Source: Paenibacillus sp. XY044 (lineage in GTDB: Bacteria; Bacillota; Bacilli; Paenibacillales; Paenibacillaceae). From it: a DNA stretch of 64,000 nt. Of this stretch, positions 1 to 9,601 are shown one piece after another (position 1 is the first letter of the stretch; each line of letters begins with the position of its first letter). Location: positions 558,001-622,000 of the forward strand of contig NZ_NQMO01000003.1 in the NCBI RefSeq assembly GCF_002257645.1, given 5' to 3'. The position numbers and the translations under genes were made by a program. The notes beneath the pieces are model-generated. The model saw only the letters and a program-made list of their open reading frames with translations, did not search any database and was not told where the DNA came from.

Positions 1-1
1 G

Positions 2-580
2 ATGCATGCGGTAGCACTGCAGCTTGCGCCCAAGCAGGTGAAGGGAGTCGAAGTCGTGCAGCTGAAAGGCGGCGTCAGCCATTCCCATGTCAACACCTAT
101 GCGGCGGAGACGGTGAACCTGTTTGCAGAGGCGTTTCAGACCGTAGCGAGATACCTGCCGCTGCCGGTCATCTTCGACAACATCGAGCTGAAGCGAATCG
201 TAGAGGAAGACCGGCATATCAGCCGGATCATCGAACTTGGCAAACAGGCGAACATTGCCGTCTTCACGGTCGGTACGGTCAAAGAAGACGCGCTGCTCTT
301 CCGGCTGGGGTATTTTAACGAGCAGGAGCAGGAGATGCTGAAGAAGTCCGGCGCCGGAGACATCTGTTCCCGGTTTTTTGATGAAACGGGCCAGATCTGC
401 AGCGAAGAGATCAATAACCGGACGGTCGGGATCGACCTACATGAGCTTCGTAATAAGGAGAAGTCTATTCTGGTTGCCGGGGGAGAACGCAAGGTGGAGG
501 CCATTCAAGCGGCGCTCACCGGTAAATATGCAAACATTTTGATCACGGATCAGTTTACCGCACAGGCTTTGATCTCTTAA
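2..580 (+). CDS. deoR: DeoR, SorC-family deoxyribonucleoside regulator (5' partial)
   Basis: C-terminal 192 residues of a SorC/DeoR-type repressor. The visible part is the effector-binding domain of the family, including GGVSHSHVN near the start, the acidic stretch with VIFDN, a VGTV-containing core, and a C-terminal LVAGGERKVEAI segment that in relatives binds the phosphorylated sugar. The N-terminal helix-turn-helix lies outside the window, so the first ATG here is internal. It sits directly upstream of deoC, as in Bacillus subtilis, where DeoR represses the dra-nupC-pdp operon and is induced by deoxyribose-5-phosphate. A terminator follows, so it is probably its own transcription unit. Assignment as DeoR rather than another SorC regulator rests on both sequence type and position. 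Confidence 0.85.
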   Translation: MHAVALQLAPKQVKGVEVVQLKGGVSHSHVNTYAAETVNLFAEAFQTVARYLPLPVIFDNIELKRIVEEDRHISRIIELGKQANIAVFTVGTVKEDALLFRLGYFNEQEQEMLKKSGAGDICSRFFDETGQICSEEINNRTVGIDLHELRNKEKSILVAGGERKVEAIQAALTGKYANILITDQFTAQALIS

Positions 581-613
581 ATCATCAATTTCATATGGAT
601 ATTTTTATTTGAA

Positions 614-647
614 TTCCGTCCGGATTACATAGGGCGGATTTTTTTTG
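614..647 (+). terminator. Intrinsic terminator after deoR
   Basis: A short stem (TCCGTCC pairing with GGGCGGA, one G-U pair) is followed by a run of eight T. It lies between deoR and the deoC promoter and would separate the regulator transcript from the catabolic operon. Confidence 0.7.
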
Positions 648-676
648 CGCACATTACGGTAGTGGGTATATCGAAA

Positions 677-714
677 TGTGAACATAATTTCACACCATAT
701 TTACATATGTTCAT
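677..714 (+). promoter_or_regulatory. Candidate DeoR operator: palindrome plus extra half-site
   Basis: An 18-bp perfect palindrome, TGTGAA-N6-TTCACA, occupies 677-694 just upstream of the -35 box. A further half-site ATGTTCA at 708-714 lies between the -35 and -10 boxes and mirrors the TGAACAT at 679-685. A palindrome upstream plus a half-site inside the promoter is the arrangement I recall for the B. subtilis DeoR operator, though the bases are not the Bacillus ones. A third symmetrical element, TTGAAA-N8-TTTCAA, lies at 740-759 in the early leader. Binding by DeoR is inferred. Confidence 0.5.
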
Positions 715-728
715 ACCGGTGTTATGAT
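700..728 (+). promoter_or_regulatory. Promoter of the deo operon
   Basis: TTTACA at 700-705 and TATGAT at 723-728 are separated by 17 bp, which fits a sigma-A promoter. Transcription would start near 735, about 80 bases before deoC. Confidence 0.6.
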
Positions 729-817
729 AATCGTGCGGCTTGAAAGAAAAGCTTTTCAATTTCTAGGAATTGGATAAATAAAAGAATAACCTATCATGAA
801 TCAAGGAGTGGATCAGA

Positions 818-1486
818 ATGACAAATTTGGCGGGAATGATCGACCATACCCTGCTTAAGGCAGATGCCACCAAGTCTGAAATCAGCAAGCTGATTGACGA
901 GGCGAAGAAATATGAATTCGCATCGGTATGCGTTAATCCAACCTGGGTCAAATTCGCTGCGGAGCAGCTGAAGGATTCCAAAGTAAAGGTATGTACGGTC
1001 ATCGGTTTTCCTTTGGGAGCCACGACTTCGGCCGTTAAAGCATTTGAAGTGAAGGATGCAATCGCTGGCGGCGCGACGGAAGTCGACATGGTCATTAATA
1101 TTGGCGCATTGAAGGACGGCGATAACGATCTCGTCGAAGCCGACATTAAAGCAGTCGTAGATGCAGCGGCCGGCAAGGCGCTGGTGAAGGTCATTATTGA
1201 AACTTGCCTGCTGACAGACGAAGAAAAGGAACGCGCAAGCCGCTTGTCGGTCAAAGCGGGAGCCGACTTCGTGAAAACTTCGACGGGCTTCTCCACGGGC
1301 GGGGCTACACCGGAAGACGTTCGCTTGATGCGCAAAACGGTGGGACCAAACGTCGGCGTCAAAGCATCCGGCGGCGTACGCAGCCTTGAGGACATGAACA
1401 ACATGATCGAAGCGGGTGCAAGCCGAATCGGCGCAAGCTCCGGCGTAAAGATTATGGAGGGAGGCCAATCCTCAGCTTCCTATTAA
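818..1486 (+). CDS. deoC: Deoxyribose-phosphate aldolase
   Basis: Cytosolic class I aldolase, 222 residues, full length for the bacterial short form. It cleaves 2-deoxy-D-ribose-5-phosphate to glyceraldehyde-3-phosphate and acetaldehyde, the last step of deoxynucleoside breakdown. The start has a clear AAGGAGTG site at 802-809. The Schiff-base lysine is K153 in [11 protein letters not shown], the second active-site lysine is K182 in VKASGGVRS, and the EVDMVINIG strand carries the proton-relay aspartate. It opens the operon that continues with nupC, deoB, deoD and pdp, although a 160-base gap with a hairpin and a cre-like site separates it from nupC, so its expression may be partly uncoupled. 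Confidence 0.97.
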   Translation: MTNLAGMIDHTLLKADATKSEISKLIDEAKKYEFASVCVNPTWVKFAAEQLKDSKVKVCTVIGFPLGATTSAVKAFEVKDAIAGGATEVDMVINIGALKDGDNDLVEADIKAVVDAAAGKALVKVIIETCLLTDEEKERASRLSVKAGADFVKTSTGFSTGGATPEDVRLMRKTVGPNVGVKASGGVRSLEDMNNMIEAGASRIGASSGVKIMEGGQSSASY

Positions 1487-1524
1487 TTAGGAAGAGAGAC
1501 GGCTCCATGAAAGGCAGCATGAAA

Positions 1525-1578
1525 AAACGGAAGCGGTACACATCGGAATATTGTAAACCGGGCGGCAAGCTTCCGTTT
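1525..1578 (+). other. Perfect hairpin between deoC and nupC
   Basis: Ten-base perfect arms AAACGGAAGC (1525-1534) and GCTTCCGTTT (1569-1578) enclose a 34-base loop. No T run follows, so it is more likely an mRNA-processing or stabilising element, or a weak terminator, than a standard intrinsic terminator. Confidence 0.4.
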
Positions 1579-1594
1579 CTATTAATACCAAGCC

Positions 1595-1608
1595 TGTAAG
1601 CGCTTAAT
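1595..1608 (+). promoter_or_regulatory. cre-like site for CcpA
   Basis: TGTAAGCGCTTAAT matches the catabolite-responsive element consensus TGWAANCGNTNWCA except at the penultimate base. It lies about 40 bases upstream of nupC. CcpA control of deoxynucleoside catabolism is established in B. subtilis; its action here is inferred. Confidence 0.5.
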
Positions 1609-1648
1609 AGATTTGTTTTCACAAAAAACTACAACTGGGGAGACAGCT

Positions 1649-2827
1649 ATGAAATATTTGATTGCGGTACTAGGGTTACTTGTTGTTTTTGCCCTGTCAT
1701 TCGTGGCCAGCAACGACAAGCGGAAGATCCGCTACCGCCCGTTGGTGATCATGATCATTCTCCAGATTATTCTGGGATACGTTCTGCTTAACACCGTCGT
1801 AGGTACCGTGCTGATCAAAGGCTTTTCCGGCATCTTCGAAAAGCTGCTGGTCTATGCGGGCGAAGGGGTCAACTTCGTATTCGGCGGCATCGCCAACGAA
1901 GGTCAGGCGCCGTTCTTCCTTGGCGTGCTGCTGCCGATCATCTTCATCTCGGCACTGATCGGCATTCTGCAGTATTTTCGCATCCTGCCGTTTATTATCC
2001 GGTACATCGGCCTCGTGCTGAGCAAGGTAAACGGCATGGGCAAGCTGGAATCGTATAATGCGGTTGCTTCCGCGATTCTGGGCCAATCCGAAGTGTTCAT
2101 TTCCGTGAAAAAGCAGATCGGCCTGCTGCCGAAGCATCGGCTGTACACGCTCTGCGCCTCGGCCATGTCAACGGTTTCGATGTCGATCGTCGGCGCTTAC
2201 ATGACGATGATCAATCCGAAATACGTGGTTACCGCACTGGTGCTGAACCTGTTCGGCGGGTTTATCATCGCTTCGATTTTGAACCCATACAAGGTCACCA
2301 AGGAAGAAGATGAACTTGTCGTTCAGGAAGAAGAGAAACAGTCCTTCTTCGAGATGCTGGGCGAATACATCATGGACGGCTTCAAGGTGGCCATTACGGT
2401 CGCGGCGATGCTGATCGGTTTCGTCGCCCTGATCGCCTTGATCAACGGCATTTTTGCCGGCATTTTCGGCATTTCGTTCCAGGAAATGCTGGGCTACATT
2501 TTTGCTCCGTTTGCCTTTGTCATGGGTGTTCCATGGAAGGAAGCGGTGGAAGCGGGAAGCATCATGGCCACCAAAATGGTGTCCAACGAGTTCGTTGCCA
2601 TGCTGGAACTCGGCAAGCATACCGCATTGTCCGCGCGCACAACCGGCATCGTATCCGTGTTCCTCGTTTCCTTTGCGAACTTCTCGTCCATCGGCATTAT
2701 CGCGGGCGCGGTCAAAGGCCTGCATGAGAAGCAGGGCAACGTCGTAGCGCGCTTCGGGCTGAAGCTGCTGTACGGGGCGACGCTGGTCAGTGTGCTGTCC
2801 GCGACCATCGCCGGATTGTTTCTATAA
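1649..2827 (+). CDS. nupC: NupC-type concentrative nucleoside transporter
   Basis: Integral membrane nucleoside/cation symporter of the CNT family, 392 residues. The first hydrophobic segment follows immediately after MKYL, and further segments continue to the C terminus. The conserved core contains [15 protein letters not shown], the GQSEVFIS motif of the substrate site, and a late NFSSIGI-type motif. The start at 1649 is chosen over an in-frame ATG 36 bases upstream because a GGGGAGA site lies at the right spacing before it. It imports deoxynucleosides for the phosphorylases encoded downstream. Length and motifs are those of a normal, intact family member. Confidence 0.95.
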   Translation: MKYLIAVLGLLVVFALSFVASNDKRKIRYRPLVIMIILQIILGYVLLNTVVGTVLIKGFSGIFEKLLVYAGEGVNFVFGGIANEGQAPFFLGVLLPIIFISALIGILQYFRILPFIIRYIGLVLSKVNGMGKLESYNAVASAILGQSEVFISVKKQIGLLPKHRLYTLCASAMSTVSMSIVGAYMTMINPKYVVTALVLNLFGGFIIASILNPYKVTKEEDELVVQEEEKQSFFEMLGEYIMDGFKVAITVAAMLIGFVALIALINGIFAGIFGISFQEMLGYIFAPFAFVMGVPWKEAVEAGSIMATKMVSNEFVAMLELGKHTALSARTTGIVSVFLVSFANFSSIGIIAGAVKGLHEKQGNVVARFGLKLLYGATLVSVLSATIAGLFL

Positions 2828-2874
2828 AAGCCTTGCATCATGTATACTCAAGGATGAAGGAGTGAGTGAAATTT

Positions 2875-4056
2875 ATGCCAAAATTTAAACGTATCCACCT
2901 GATTGTAATGGACTCCGTTGGAATCGGCGAAGCGCCGGATGCCGCCCAGTTCGACGACTTTGACGTCGATACCTTCGGGCATATCGCCCGTGAGCGCGGC
3001 GGCCTAAACATGCCGAATATGGGCAAGCTCGGCCTGTCCAACATTCGCGAAATCGAAGGCATTGCCAAAGCGGACAAGCCGCTGGCGTATTATACAAAAA
3101 TGCAGGAAAAATCCGCGGGTAAAGATACGATGACCGGCCACTGGGAGATCATGGGGCTGTACATCGATACGCCGTTCCGGGTGTTCCCGGACGGCTTCCC
3201 TGACGAATTGATTCAGCGGATCGAAGAGAAGACAGGCCGCGAAGTGATCGGCAACAAGCCGGCGAGCGGCACTGAAATCATCGACGAGCTCGGGGAAGAG
3301 CATATGAAGACGGGAGCGCTTATCATTTACACATCGGCTGATTCCGTGCTTCAAATTGCCGCCCACGAGGACATTGTGCCGCTGAAGGAGCTCTACGAAA
3401 TTTGCGAGTTCTGCCGGGAAATTACGCTGGACGATCCGTACATGCTGGGCCGGATCATTGCCCGTCCGTTCGTGGGCGAGCCCGGATCTTTCAAGCGTAC
3501 CGCCAACCGCCACGACTATGCGCTGAAGCCGTTTGACCGTACCGTGATGAACGAGCTGAAGGATGCGAATTTCGACGTGATTGCGATCGGCAAAATTTCC
3601 GACATTTACGACGGAGAAGGCGTGACCAAGGCGATCCGGACTACGTCCAATATGGACGGAATGGACAAGACCATCGGCGTCATGGACGAGGACTTTACGG
3701 GGCTCAGCTTCGTGAACCTGGTAGACTTTGATGCGCTGTACGGCCACCGCCGCGACCCGCAAGGATACGGGCAAGCCTTGGAAGAGTACGATGCGCGTCT
3801 GCCTGAAATGTTTGCCAAAATGACGGATGACGATCTTCTGATCATCACGGCAGATCACGGCAACGATCCGACGTACCGCGGCACAGATCATACGCGTGAA
3901 TACGTGCCACTGCTGGTGTACTCGCCGCGCTTCGCCAATGGAGGCAGCGAGCTTGCGCTGCGGAAGACGTTTGCCGATCTCGGTGCGACCGTGGCCGAGA
4001 ACTTTGGCGTTCCGATGCCGAAATACGGCACCAGCTTCCTGGGAGACCTGAAGTAG
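2875..4056 (+). CDS. deoB: Phosphopentomutase
   Basis: Converts (deoxy)ribose-1-phosphate to the 5-phosphate, linking the phosphorylases to DeoC. It has 393 residues and belongs to the alkaline-phosphatase superfamily. The metal-binding VMDSVGIGE motif is near the N terminus, the phospho-acceptor threonine is T85 in DTMTGHWE, and the second metal site is TADHGNDP with D327 and H328. The ATG at 2875 is preferred because AAGGAGTGA ends ten bases before it; a GTG three codons upstream overlaps that site. It lies 47 bases after nupC in the operon. Confidence 0.97.
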   Translation: MPKFKRIHLIVMDSVGIGEAPDAAQFDDFDVDTFGHIARERGGLNMPNMGKLGLSNIREIEGIAKADKPLAYYTKMQEKSAGKDTMTGHWEIMGLYIDTPFRVFPDGFPDELIQRIEEKTGREVIGNKPASGTEIIDELGEEHMKTGALIIYTSADSVLQIAAHEDIVPLKELYEICEFCREITLDDPYMLGRIIARPFVGEPGSFKRTANRHDYALKPFDRTVMNELKDANFDVIAIGKISDIYDGEGVTKAIRTTSNMDGMDKTIGVMDEDFTGLSFVNLVDFDALYGHRRDPQGYGQALEEYDARLPEMFAKMTDDDLLIITADHGNDPTYRGTDHTREYVPLLVYSPRFANGGSELALRKTFADLGATVAENFGVPMPKYGTSFLGDLK

Positions 4057-4105
4057 CACGATTTTACAATATACATGAATCCATGACCTATGGGGAGGAA
4101 ACGAA

Positions 4106-4813
4106 ATGAGCACTCATATTGGAGCCAAAGCAGGAGAAATCGCAGAAACGATCCTTTTACCGGGGGATCCGCTGCGGGCCAAGTTCATCGCGGAAACGTA
4201 TTTGCAGGATGTGCAATGCTACAACGAAGTGAGAGGCATGCTCGGTTTTACGGGTACGTACAAGGGACAGCGTATTTCCGTGCAGGGAACCGGCATGGGG
4301 ATTCCGTCGATCAGCATATACGTTAATGAACTGATCAGCGAGTACGGCGTCAAAAATTTGATGCGCGTCGGCACCTGCGGCAGCATGCAGGAGCATGTGC
4401 ATGTACGTGACGTCATTCTCGCGCAAGCTTCCTGTACGGATTCCGGCGCCAACCGCCACCAGTTCGGTGGGTACGATTTTTCGCCGATCGCAAGCTTCAA
4501 CCTGCTGAAATCCGCATTCGATAAAGGGACCGAAAAGGGCTTGAACCTGCATGTGGGCAACGTATTCAGCTCCGATATTTTCTACCGCGACGACAAATCG
4601 ATCGTCGAGAAGCTGATGGCGCACGGTGTCCTGGCGGTTGAGATGGAAACGACGGCCCTGTATACGCTGGCAGCCAAGTTTGGCGTTAACGCATTGACCC
4701 TGCTGACCGTTAGCGATCACCTCCTGACAGGTGAAGAAACGAGTGCCGAGGAACGCCAAACCACGTTCAATGACATGATGGAAGTGGCTTTGGAAACGGC
4801 GATCGGGCTGTAA
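4106..4813 (+). CDS. deoD: Purine-nucleoside phosphorylase, DeoD type
   Basis: Homohexameric (trimeric-motif) purine nucleoside phosphorylase of 235 residues that splits purine (deoxy)nucleosides with phosphate. The phosphate loop [11 protein letters not shown] lies near residue 20, and the catalytic aspartate falls at D204 in [10 protein letters not shown], the same number as in the Escherichia coli enzyme. A GGGGAGG site precedes the ATG. It sits between deoB and pdp, so the operon handles both purine and pyrimidine deoxynucleosides. Nothing unusual is seen. Confidence 0.97.
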   Translation: MSTHIGAKAGEIAETILLPGDPLRAKFIAETYLQDVQCYNEVRGMLGFTGTYKGQRISVQGTGMGIPSISIYVNELISEYGVKNLMRVGTCGSMQEHVHVRDVILAQASCTDSGANRHQFGGYDFSPIASFNLLKSAFDKGTEKGLNLHVGNVFSSDIFYRDDKSIVEKLMAHGVLAVEMETTALYTLAAKFGVNALTLLTVSDHLLTGEETSAEERQTTFNDMMEVALETAIGL

Positions 4814-4876
4814 TCGATACATTCCTTCATCCCATTCATAGACTAACAATTACCTGGAAAGCGAGGCAGACATCTG

Positions 4877-6178
4877 ATGAGAATGGTTGACTTGATTGAG
4901 AAGAAACGGGACGGCGGCGAGCTGTCCACGGAAGAGATAAATTTCATTATTGAGGGATACACCAAAGGGGATATCCCTGATTACCAAATGAGCGCGTGGG
5001 CCATGGCCGTGTTTTTCCAGAACATGACGCAGCGCGAGCGCGCTGATCTCACCATGGCAATGGTGAACTCCGGCGACACGATTGACCTGTCCGCTATCGA
5101 AGGCGTCAAGGTCGACAAGCACTCCACCGGCGGCGTAGGCGATACAACGACGCTGGTGCTGGCACCGCTTGTGGCGGCGCTGGACATTCCGGTGGCCAAA
5201 ATGTCGGGCCGCGGATTGGGCCATACCGGCGGCACCATCGACAAGCTGGAGGCGATTGAAGGCTTCCACGTGGAAATCGACCGCGAAGAATTCGTACGTC
5301 TGGTGAACCAGGACAAAATCGCGGTTATCGGGCAGACCGGCAACCTGACGCCGGCCGACAAAAAGCTGTATGCGTTGCGCGATGTGACCGGCACGGTCAA
5401 CTCCATCCCGCTGATCGCATCCTCGATCATGAGCAAAAAGATCGCCGCAGGCTCAGACGCCATCGTGCTTGACGTCAAGACGGGCGCCGGCGCCTTCATG
5501 AAAACGGTGGACGATGCCAAGGAACTGGCTCACGCCATGGTCAGCATCGGCAACAACGTCGGCCGCAAAACGATGGCCGTTATTTCCGACATGAGCCAGC
5601 CACTCGGTTTGGCGATCGGCAATGCGCTGGAAGTGAAGGAAGCCATCGACACGCTGCAGGGCAATGGACCGAAGGACCTTGAAGAGCTCTGCCTCGCCTT
5701 AGGCCGTCAAATGGTGTTCCTGGCGAACAAAGCCAGCTCTCTGGAAGAAGCCGAAGAGAAGCTGAAGGAAGTCATCAAGAACGGCAAAGCGCTGGAGAAA
5801 TTCAAGGAGTTCATCAAGAACCAGGGCGGCAACCCGGATGTCGTCGACCATCCGGAGAATCTTCCGCAGGCCAAATATCAGATCGAAGTACCGGCGAAGG
5901 AAGACGGCGTGGTTGCCGAAATCGTCGCCGACGAGATCGGTACGGCGGCCATGTGGCTGGGTGCCGGCCGCGCGACCAAGGAATCCGAGATCGATCTGGC
6001 CGTCGGCCTGATGCTGAACAAAAAGATCGGCGATTTTGTGAAGAAAGGTGAGTCGCTCGTCACGATCCATGCGAACCGTGAAAACGTGGACGACGTGATC
6101 GGCAAGATTTACGAAAATATCCGAATCTCGGATCATGCCGAAGCGCCTACCTTGGTATACGGTATCATCACAGAGTAA
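4877..6178 (+). CDS. pdp: Pyrimidine-nucleoside phosphorylase
   Basis: Phosphorolyses uridine, deoxyuridine and thymidine. The 433-residue length is typical of the glycosyltransferase-3 fold family. The phosphate-binding sequence [13 protein letters not shown] spans about residues 81-93, with K81 and S83 as expected. The [17 protein letters not shown] substrate loop and the C-terminal lipoyl-like domain are present. It is the last gene of the deo operon and is followed at once by a strong terminator. The first in-frame methionine (MRM) is used, with a possible GAGGCAG site. Confidence 0.96.
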   Translation: MRMVDLIEKKRDGGELSTEEINFIIEGYTKGDIPDYQMSAWAMAVFFQNMTQRERADLTMAMVNSGDTIDLSAIEGVKVDKHSTGGVGDTTTLVLAPLVAALDIPVAKMSGRGLGHTGGTIDKLEAIEGFHVEIDREEFVRLVNQDKIAVIGQTGNLTPADKKLYALRDVTGTVNSIPLIASSIMSKKIAAGSDAIVLDVKTGAGAFMKTVDDAKELAHAMVSIGNNVGRKTMAVISDMSQPLGLAIGNALEVKEAIDTLQGNGPKDLEELCLALGRQMVFLANKASSLEEAEEKLKEVIKNGKALEKFKEFIKNQGGNPDVVDHPENLPQAKYQIEVPAKEDGVVAEIVADEIGTAAMWLGAGRATKESEIDLAVGLMLNKKIGDFVKKGESLVTIHANRENVDDVIGKIYENIRISDHAEAPTLVYGIITE

Positions 6179-6192
6179 GCCCCACAGGCTGG

Positions 6193-6225
6193 AGCCTGGA
6201 ACTTGTAGAAGTTCCAGGCTTTTTA
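6193..6225 (+). terminator. Terminator of the deo operon
   Basis: A twelve-base perfect stem (AGCCTGGAACTT with AAGTTCCAGGCT), a GTAG loop and a T run start 14 bases after the pdp stop codon. Confidence 0.92.
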
Positions 6226-6319
6226 TATTGCTTCGGGTTTCATTGACCAAGCCGGTAAATCAAGGTATACTTCAATTTAAGTGGTTGATTAGTAAACAAA
6301 TATTTCGAGGTGAAGAATA

Positions 6320-6760
6320 TTGGAGCAGACAGGCAGTGTTTCCAGGTGGATATCGGTGCTGCACCGCCAGTTTCAAATCTATTTGAACCGGGAATTGAAA
6401 GAGCATGACATTAATTCGTCGGAGTACATTTTCCTGGTCAATCTGTATATCGAGGACGGGGTATCGCAGGAGAAGCTGTCGGCCAACCTGTTTATCAACA
6501 AAGCGGCGACGGCACGAGCCATCAGGAGGCTGGAGACGCTCGGTTATGTCAAGCGGACGCGGGACCCTCAGGACAGCCGGGCGTATTTGGTGACCCTGAC
6601 CGAGAAAGGGCTTGAGAAGCGGAATTTTATCAGGTCGAAGCTGAAGGCGTGGACGGAGATCATTTCCAGCGGCCTTACCTCCGAGGAGACCGATGAGATG
6701 ATCCGCAAATTGAAGCTGATGTCCGCCAATGCGGTGGCGGAGACGAGGGGTCTGACGTAA
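6320..6760 (+). CDS. MarR-family transcriptional regulator
   Basis: Winged-helix regulator of 146 residues beginning with TTG, preceded by GAGGTGA at 6308-6314. The DNA-binding part shows SQEKLSANLFINKAATARAIRRLETLGYVKR (quoted as segments in residues about 45-80), then the wing with DPQDSRAYLVTLTEKG, the MarR signature. It is monocistronic, between the deo terminator and a bidirectional terminator. Many relatives sense small phenolics or oxidants, but the target here cannot be read from the sequence; no adjacent divergent gene is present to suggest one. The short spacing upstream leaves room for its own promoter. Confidence 0.85.
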   Translation: MEQTGSVSRWISVLHRQFQIYLNRELKEHDINSSEYIFLVNLYIEDGVSQEKLSANLFINKAATARAIRRLETLGYVKRTRDPQDSRAYLVTLTEKGLEKRNFIRSKLKAWTEIISSGLTSEETDEMIRKLKLMSANAVAETRGLT

Positions 6761-6823
6761 ACGAGCGGACTGCGGTATGCAGCGCCCTGCCTTTGAGCTT
6801 GTTCAAGTTTTTTTATTTTACAG

Positions 6824-6863
6824 AAAAAAGGAATGGGCTACGGGATGCCTCATTCCTTTTTTT
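6824..6863. terminator. Bidirectional terminator
   Basis: The stem AAAAAGGAATG/CATTCCTTTTT is flanked by an A run on the left and a T run on the right. It serves the converging MarR gene and the small membrane protein gene. Confidence 0.85.
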
Positions 6864-6886
6864 GTGAACCCGTTATGAACGGGCAG

Positions 6887-7258
6887 TTATGCTGTTTTCA
6901 CTCTAGGTACTTTAGACATGACGTCATACAAAGTGGACGAGTCGACATCCGTTCCGAAGAACGCGACCGCGAGCACGACGAAGAGCAGAATCAAGCCCCA
7001 CAGGAGCACGCCGATAATGCCGCACACGAGCCCGGCAATCGCCATGCCTTTACCTTGTTCATACCCCCGTTTGAGTTCCTTAAAAGAAAGGGCGGCAAAG
7101 ATGATCGCCAGAATCCCCAGGATAAATCCTATGTACAAGATCATCACGCTTAAGATGCCGAGCACCATTGAGGTAATGGCTTTGCCATTCGTCTTGGGCT
7201 GCATCATAGGCGGCTGCGGCTGAAAGTTTTGATACGGGTCTGGTGAATGTGGATCCAA
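6887..7258 (-). CDS. DUF4190-type small membrane protein
   Basis: Small membrane protein of about 123 residues. A proline- and glutamine-rich cytosolic head (PYQNFQPQPP) is followed by two long hydrophobic segments, SMVLGILSVMILYIGFILG and AIAGLVCGIIGVLLWG, the layout of DUF4190 proteins. A TTG start at 7258 is chosen because a GGAGGAGG site lies directly upstream; earlier in-frame codons have no such site and encode an unlikely basic leader. No function is known for the family. It stands alone between two terminators or divergent units. Confidence 0.75.
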   Translation of the reverse strand: MDPHSPDPYQNFQPQPPMMQPKTNGKAITSMVLGILSVMILYIGFILGILAIIFAALSFKELKRGYEQGKGMAIAGLVCGIIGVLLWGLILLFVVLAVAFFGTDVDSSTLYDVMSKVPRVKTA

Positions 7259-7436
7259 CTGTGATTTCCTCCTCCTGCATTGGCAGAATGCTATATGTTT
7301 ATATATTCTGCTTAACATGTCTATTATCACTTAGCCCGCCATATTTGTCGACATTTTTTCGGTCGAAATTTCCAGATTTGACGCTCTTTTGGCTGTTCTG
7401 TCCGTACCCAAGAACCGTTCCAAGGCCGGCGCTTGT

Positions 7437-8321
7437 CTACACGCTGAAGCTCTTCCGAAGTTCTGAGGGGGATACATGTTTGTATTTTTTGAAGGCCCGG
7501 CTGAAATAGTAGATGTCCTTGAAACCGGTGGACAGGGCAATTTCCGAAATGTTCATTCTGGAGTTGCGAAGCAGGTATTCGGATTTATTGATCCGCAGCG
7601 TATTGACATATTCGGTCACCGTCCGTGCCGTAAGCTCCTTGAATAGTCGGCTGAAATGGAAACGGCTGAGACCGGCAAGTCCGGCCAATAGATCGATGGG
7701 CAGTTCTTCCTGGTAATGTTCCTCAATATATTGAAAAATGGGGGTAAACCGCTCCAGATTTTTCAGCCTGTACTGGCTCTCTTCAGGAGAAAGGGTGTCC
7801 GTTCCGTAGCGGCGCAGCAGAATGGCAAGAAGCCGGTACAGATAGGATTTAATCGACAGCTCATAGCCGAGCTCTCGTTCGTCCATTTCCCGGATCAGGG
7901 ACGTAGCGCACTCGGTGATTTCGGAATCGCCGGAAATTTTGCTTGCGAACAAAATCTGATTCTGCGTAATCGGCGTTATAAACTTTGTTTCGACCGCGTC
8001 CGGCGTCTGGCTCTGCAGCAGTTTGATATCGACAATCATCGCATAATAGACCAAATCATCGGACAGGCAAACCCCGTAATGCAAGTCGTTGCTGTTCACG
8101 ACCACCATCTCGCCCGCTTGAACTTCATAAGGAACCGAGTTCAGCTCGATGAGCGCGGAGCCTTTGGTAAAATACAGAAACTCCATATGATTATGCCAAT
8201 GGTGGGTAAACAGTGTTTTCCCGTATTCCTTGGCGGTACAATAATGGATCTTCATCGGGAAGAAACGGTCGGGCATATCCATTGGCTCCAGCAGAGAAAT
8301 GGGTCTATCCATCCATGTCAC
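7437..8321 (-). CDS. AraC-family regulator with cupin sensor
   Basis: A 294-residue one-component regulator. The N-terminal half contains the cupin-like arm (HYCTAKEYGKTLFTHHWHNHMEFLY, residues about 25-50, given in parts), and residues about 190-290 hold two AraC helix-turn-helix units ending in the family signature ISEIALSTGFKDIYYFSRAFKKY. It is divergent from the Gfo/Idh and sugar-isomerase operon starting at 8543, with 221 bases between, so it probably controls that operon in response to a sugar. Start ATG is the first methionine; a GAGGTGA site precedes it. Confidence 0.88.
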   Translation of the reverse strand: MTWMDRPISLLEPMDMPDRFFPMKIHYCTAKEYGKTLFTHHWHNHMEFLYFTKGSALIELNSVPYEVQAGEMVVVNSNDLHYGVCLSDDLVYYAMIVDIKLLQSQTPDAVETKFITPITQNQILFASKISGDSEITECATSLIREMDERELGYELSIKSYLYRLLAILLRRYGTDTLSPEESQYRLKNLERFTPIFQYIEEHYQEELPIDLLAGLAGLSRFHFSRLFKELTARTVTEYVNTLRINKSEYLLRNSRMNISEIALSTGFKDIYYFSRAFKKYKHVSPSELRKSFSV

Positions 8322-8542
8322 CTCAAAATCGCATAATAAGATAAATAATTAGCATAGCTCTTCATGGCAGTTCTGCCTGTTCTTATTATAATTCAATTAT
8401 AAGGATTGAACGAATTTTTTTGCATCGTGACCGCCTGATTGCGGGTGCCAGTTTATGGGGCAGTTTCGCATGGAAGGAAGTTATGCACAGGTTCAATCTA
8501 TTGGAAGTCAAATGCGAGAACCAAAAGGAGAGTTGAAAACGC

Positions 8543-9601
8543 ATGGATAAAGTAAGAGTAGCTGTAATCGGAGCAGGGTCCATTTCGGAATCCCATTTGA
8601 ACTCGTATCAGAACAACCCGCAGGCGGAGATCGTCGCGATCTGCGATTTGAATGAGGAGAGAGCCAAGGCCGCTGCCCAGAAATACGGAGCTCAGAAAAC
8701 ATATACCGACTATCATAAACTGCTGGCTGATCCGGACATCGATGCAGTGAGCATCTGCACATGGAACAACCAGCATGCCGAAATCAGCATTGCGGCAGCC
8801 AAGGCAGGCAAGCATGTTCTGGTGGAAAAGCCGCTCTGCAGAACGGTTGAGGAGGCGCTGCAGATTCAGGAAGCTGCACATGCCGGCGGCAAGGTGTTCC
8901 AAGTGGGCTACGTACGCCGTTTTGACCCGAACATCGCAGTACTGCAGAGCTTTATGGAAAGCGGCGAAATCGGTGAACTGTACTACGCCAAAGCCTCGCT
9001 CCTTCGCCGTGTAGGCAATCCGGGCGGCTGGTTTGCCGACAAAGAGCGTTCCGGCGGCGGGCCTTTGATCGATATCGGGGTGCACGCGATCGACCTGTGC
9101 TGGTACATGATGGGCAAGCCGAAAGTGAAATCGGTGTCCGGCAACGTATATCACAAGCTGGGTAACCGCAGCCACGTGAAGAACTATTCTTTTTACAAAG
9201 CAGCCGACTACGATGCCAGCAAAAATACGGTAGAAGATATGGCGAACGCCCTGATCCGTTTTGAGAATGGAGCGTCGCTGCTCGTGGACGTAAGCTTCTC
9301 CCTGCATGCGAAGCAGGATGAAGCGGCGATCAAGCTGTACGGTACGAACGGCGGCTTCGAAATCGATCCGGCTCTGGTCATCGTCACGGAGAAAAACGAT
9401 ACGATCCTGAATATCCAGCCGCAGGTGGACAACAAAGGCTTTAACTTTGCGGCCGCTTTCCAGAACGAAATCAATCATTTTATCGAAAATATTCAAAACG
9501 GCACCGAGCCGATCAGCACGGTCGATGACGGCGTTGAAATGATGAAAATCCTGAATGGCATTTACGAATCCTCTGAGAAGGGAGTCGAAATCCAGTTATG
9601 A
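8543..9601 (+). CDS. Gfo/Idh/MocA-family oxidoreductase
   Basis: NAD(P)-dependent sugar or polyol dehydrogenase, 352 residues. The Rossmann nucleotide-binding motif is VAVIGAGSISESH near the N terminus, EKP with K96 is the catalytic lysine motif, and the D177-x3-H181 pair (LIDIGVHAIDL) completes the active site of inositol-dehydrogenase-like enzymes. AAAGGAG precedes the start. The stop overlaps the start of the next gene by four bases, so the two are translationally coupled. Substrate is uncertain; with two xylose-isomerase-fold partners it may oxidise and isomerise an inositol-like or keto-sugar compound. Confidence 0.88.
   Translation: MDKVRVAVIGAGSISESHLNSYQNNPQAEIVAICDLNEERAKAAAQKYGAQKTYTDYHKLLADPDIDAVSICTWNNQHAEISIAAAKAGKHVLVEKPLCRTVEEALQIQEAAHAGGKVFQVGYVRRFDPNIAVLQSFMESGEIGELYYAKASLLRRVGNPGGWFADKERSGGGPLIDIGVHAIDLCWYMMGKPKVKSVSGNVYHKLGNRSHVKNYSFYKAADYDASKNTVEDMANALIRFENGASLLVDVSFSLHAKQDEAAIKLYGTNGGFEIDPALVIVTEKNDTILNIQPQVDNKGFNFAAAFQNEINHFIENIQNGTEPISTVDDGVEMMKILNGIYESSEKGVEIQL

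Noticed and set aside
677..694. CRP-dependent activation of the deo operon
   Set aside because: The palindrome resembles an E. coli CRP site, but cAMP-CRP control is not established in Bacillales; a DeoR operator is the simpler reading.
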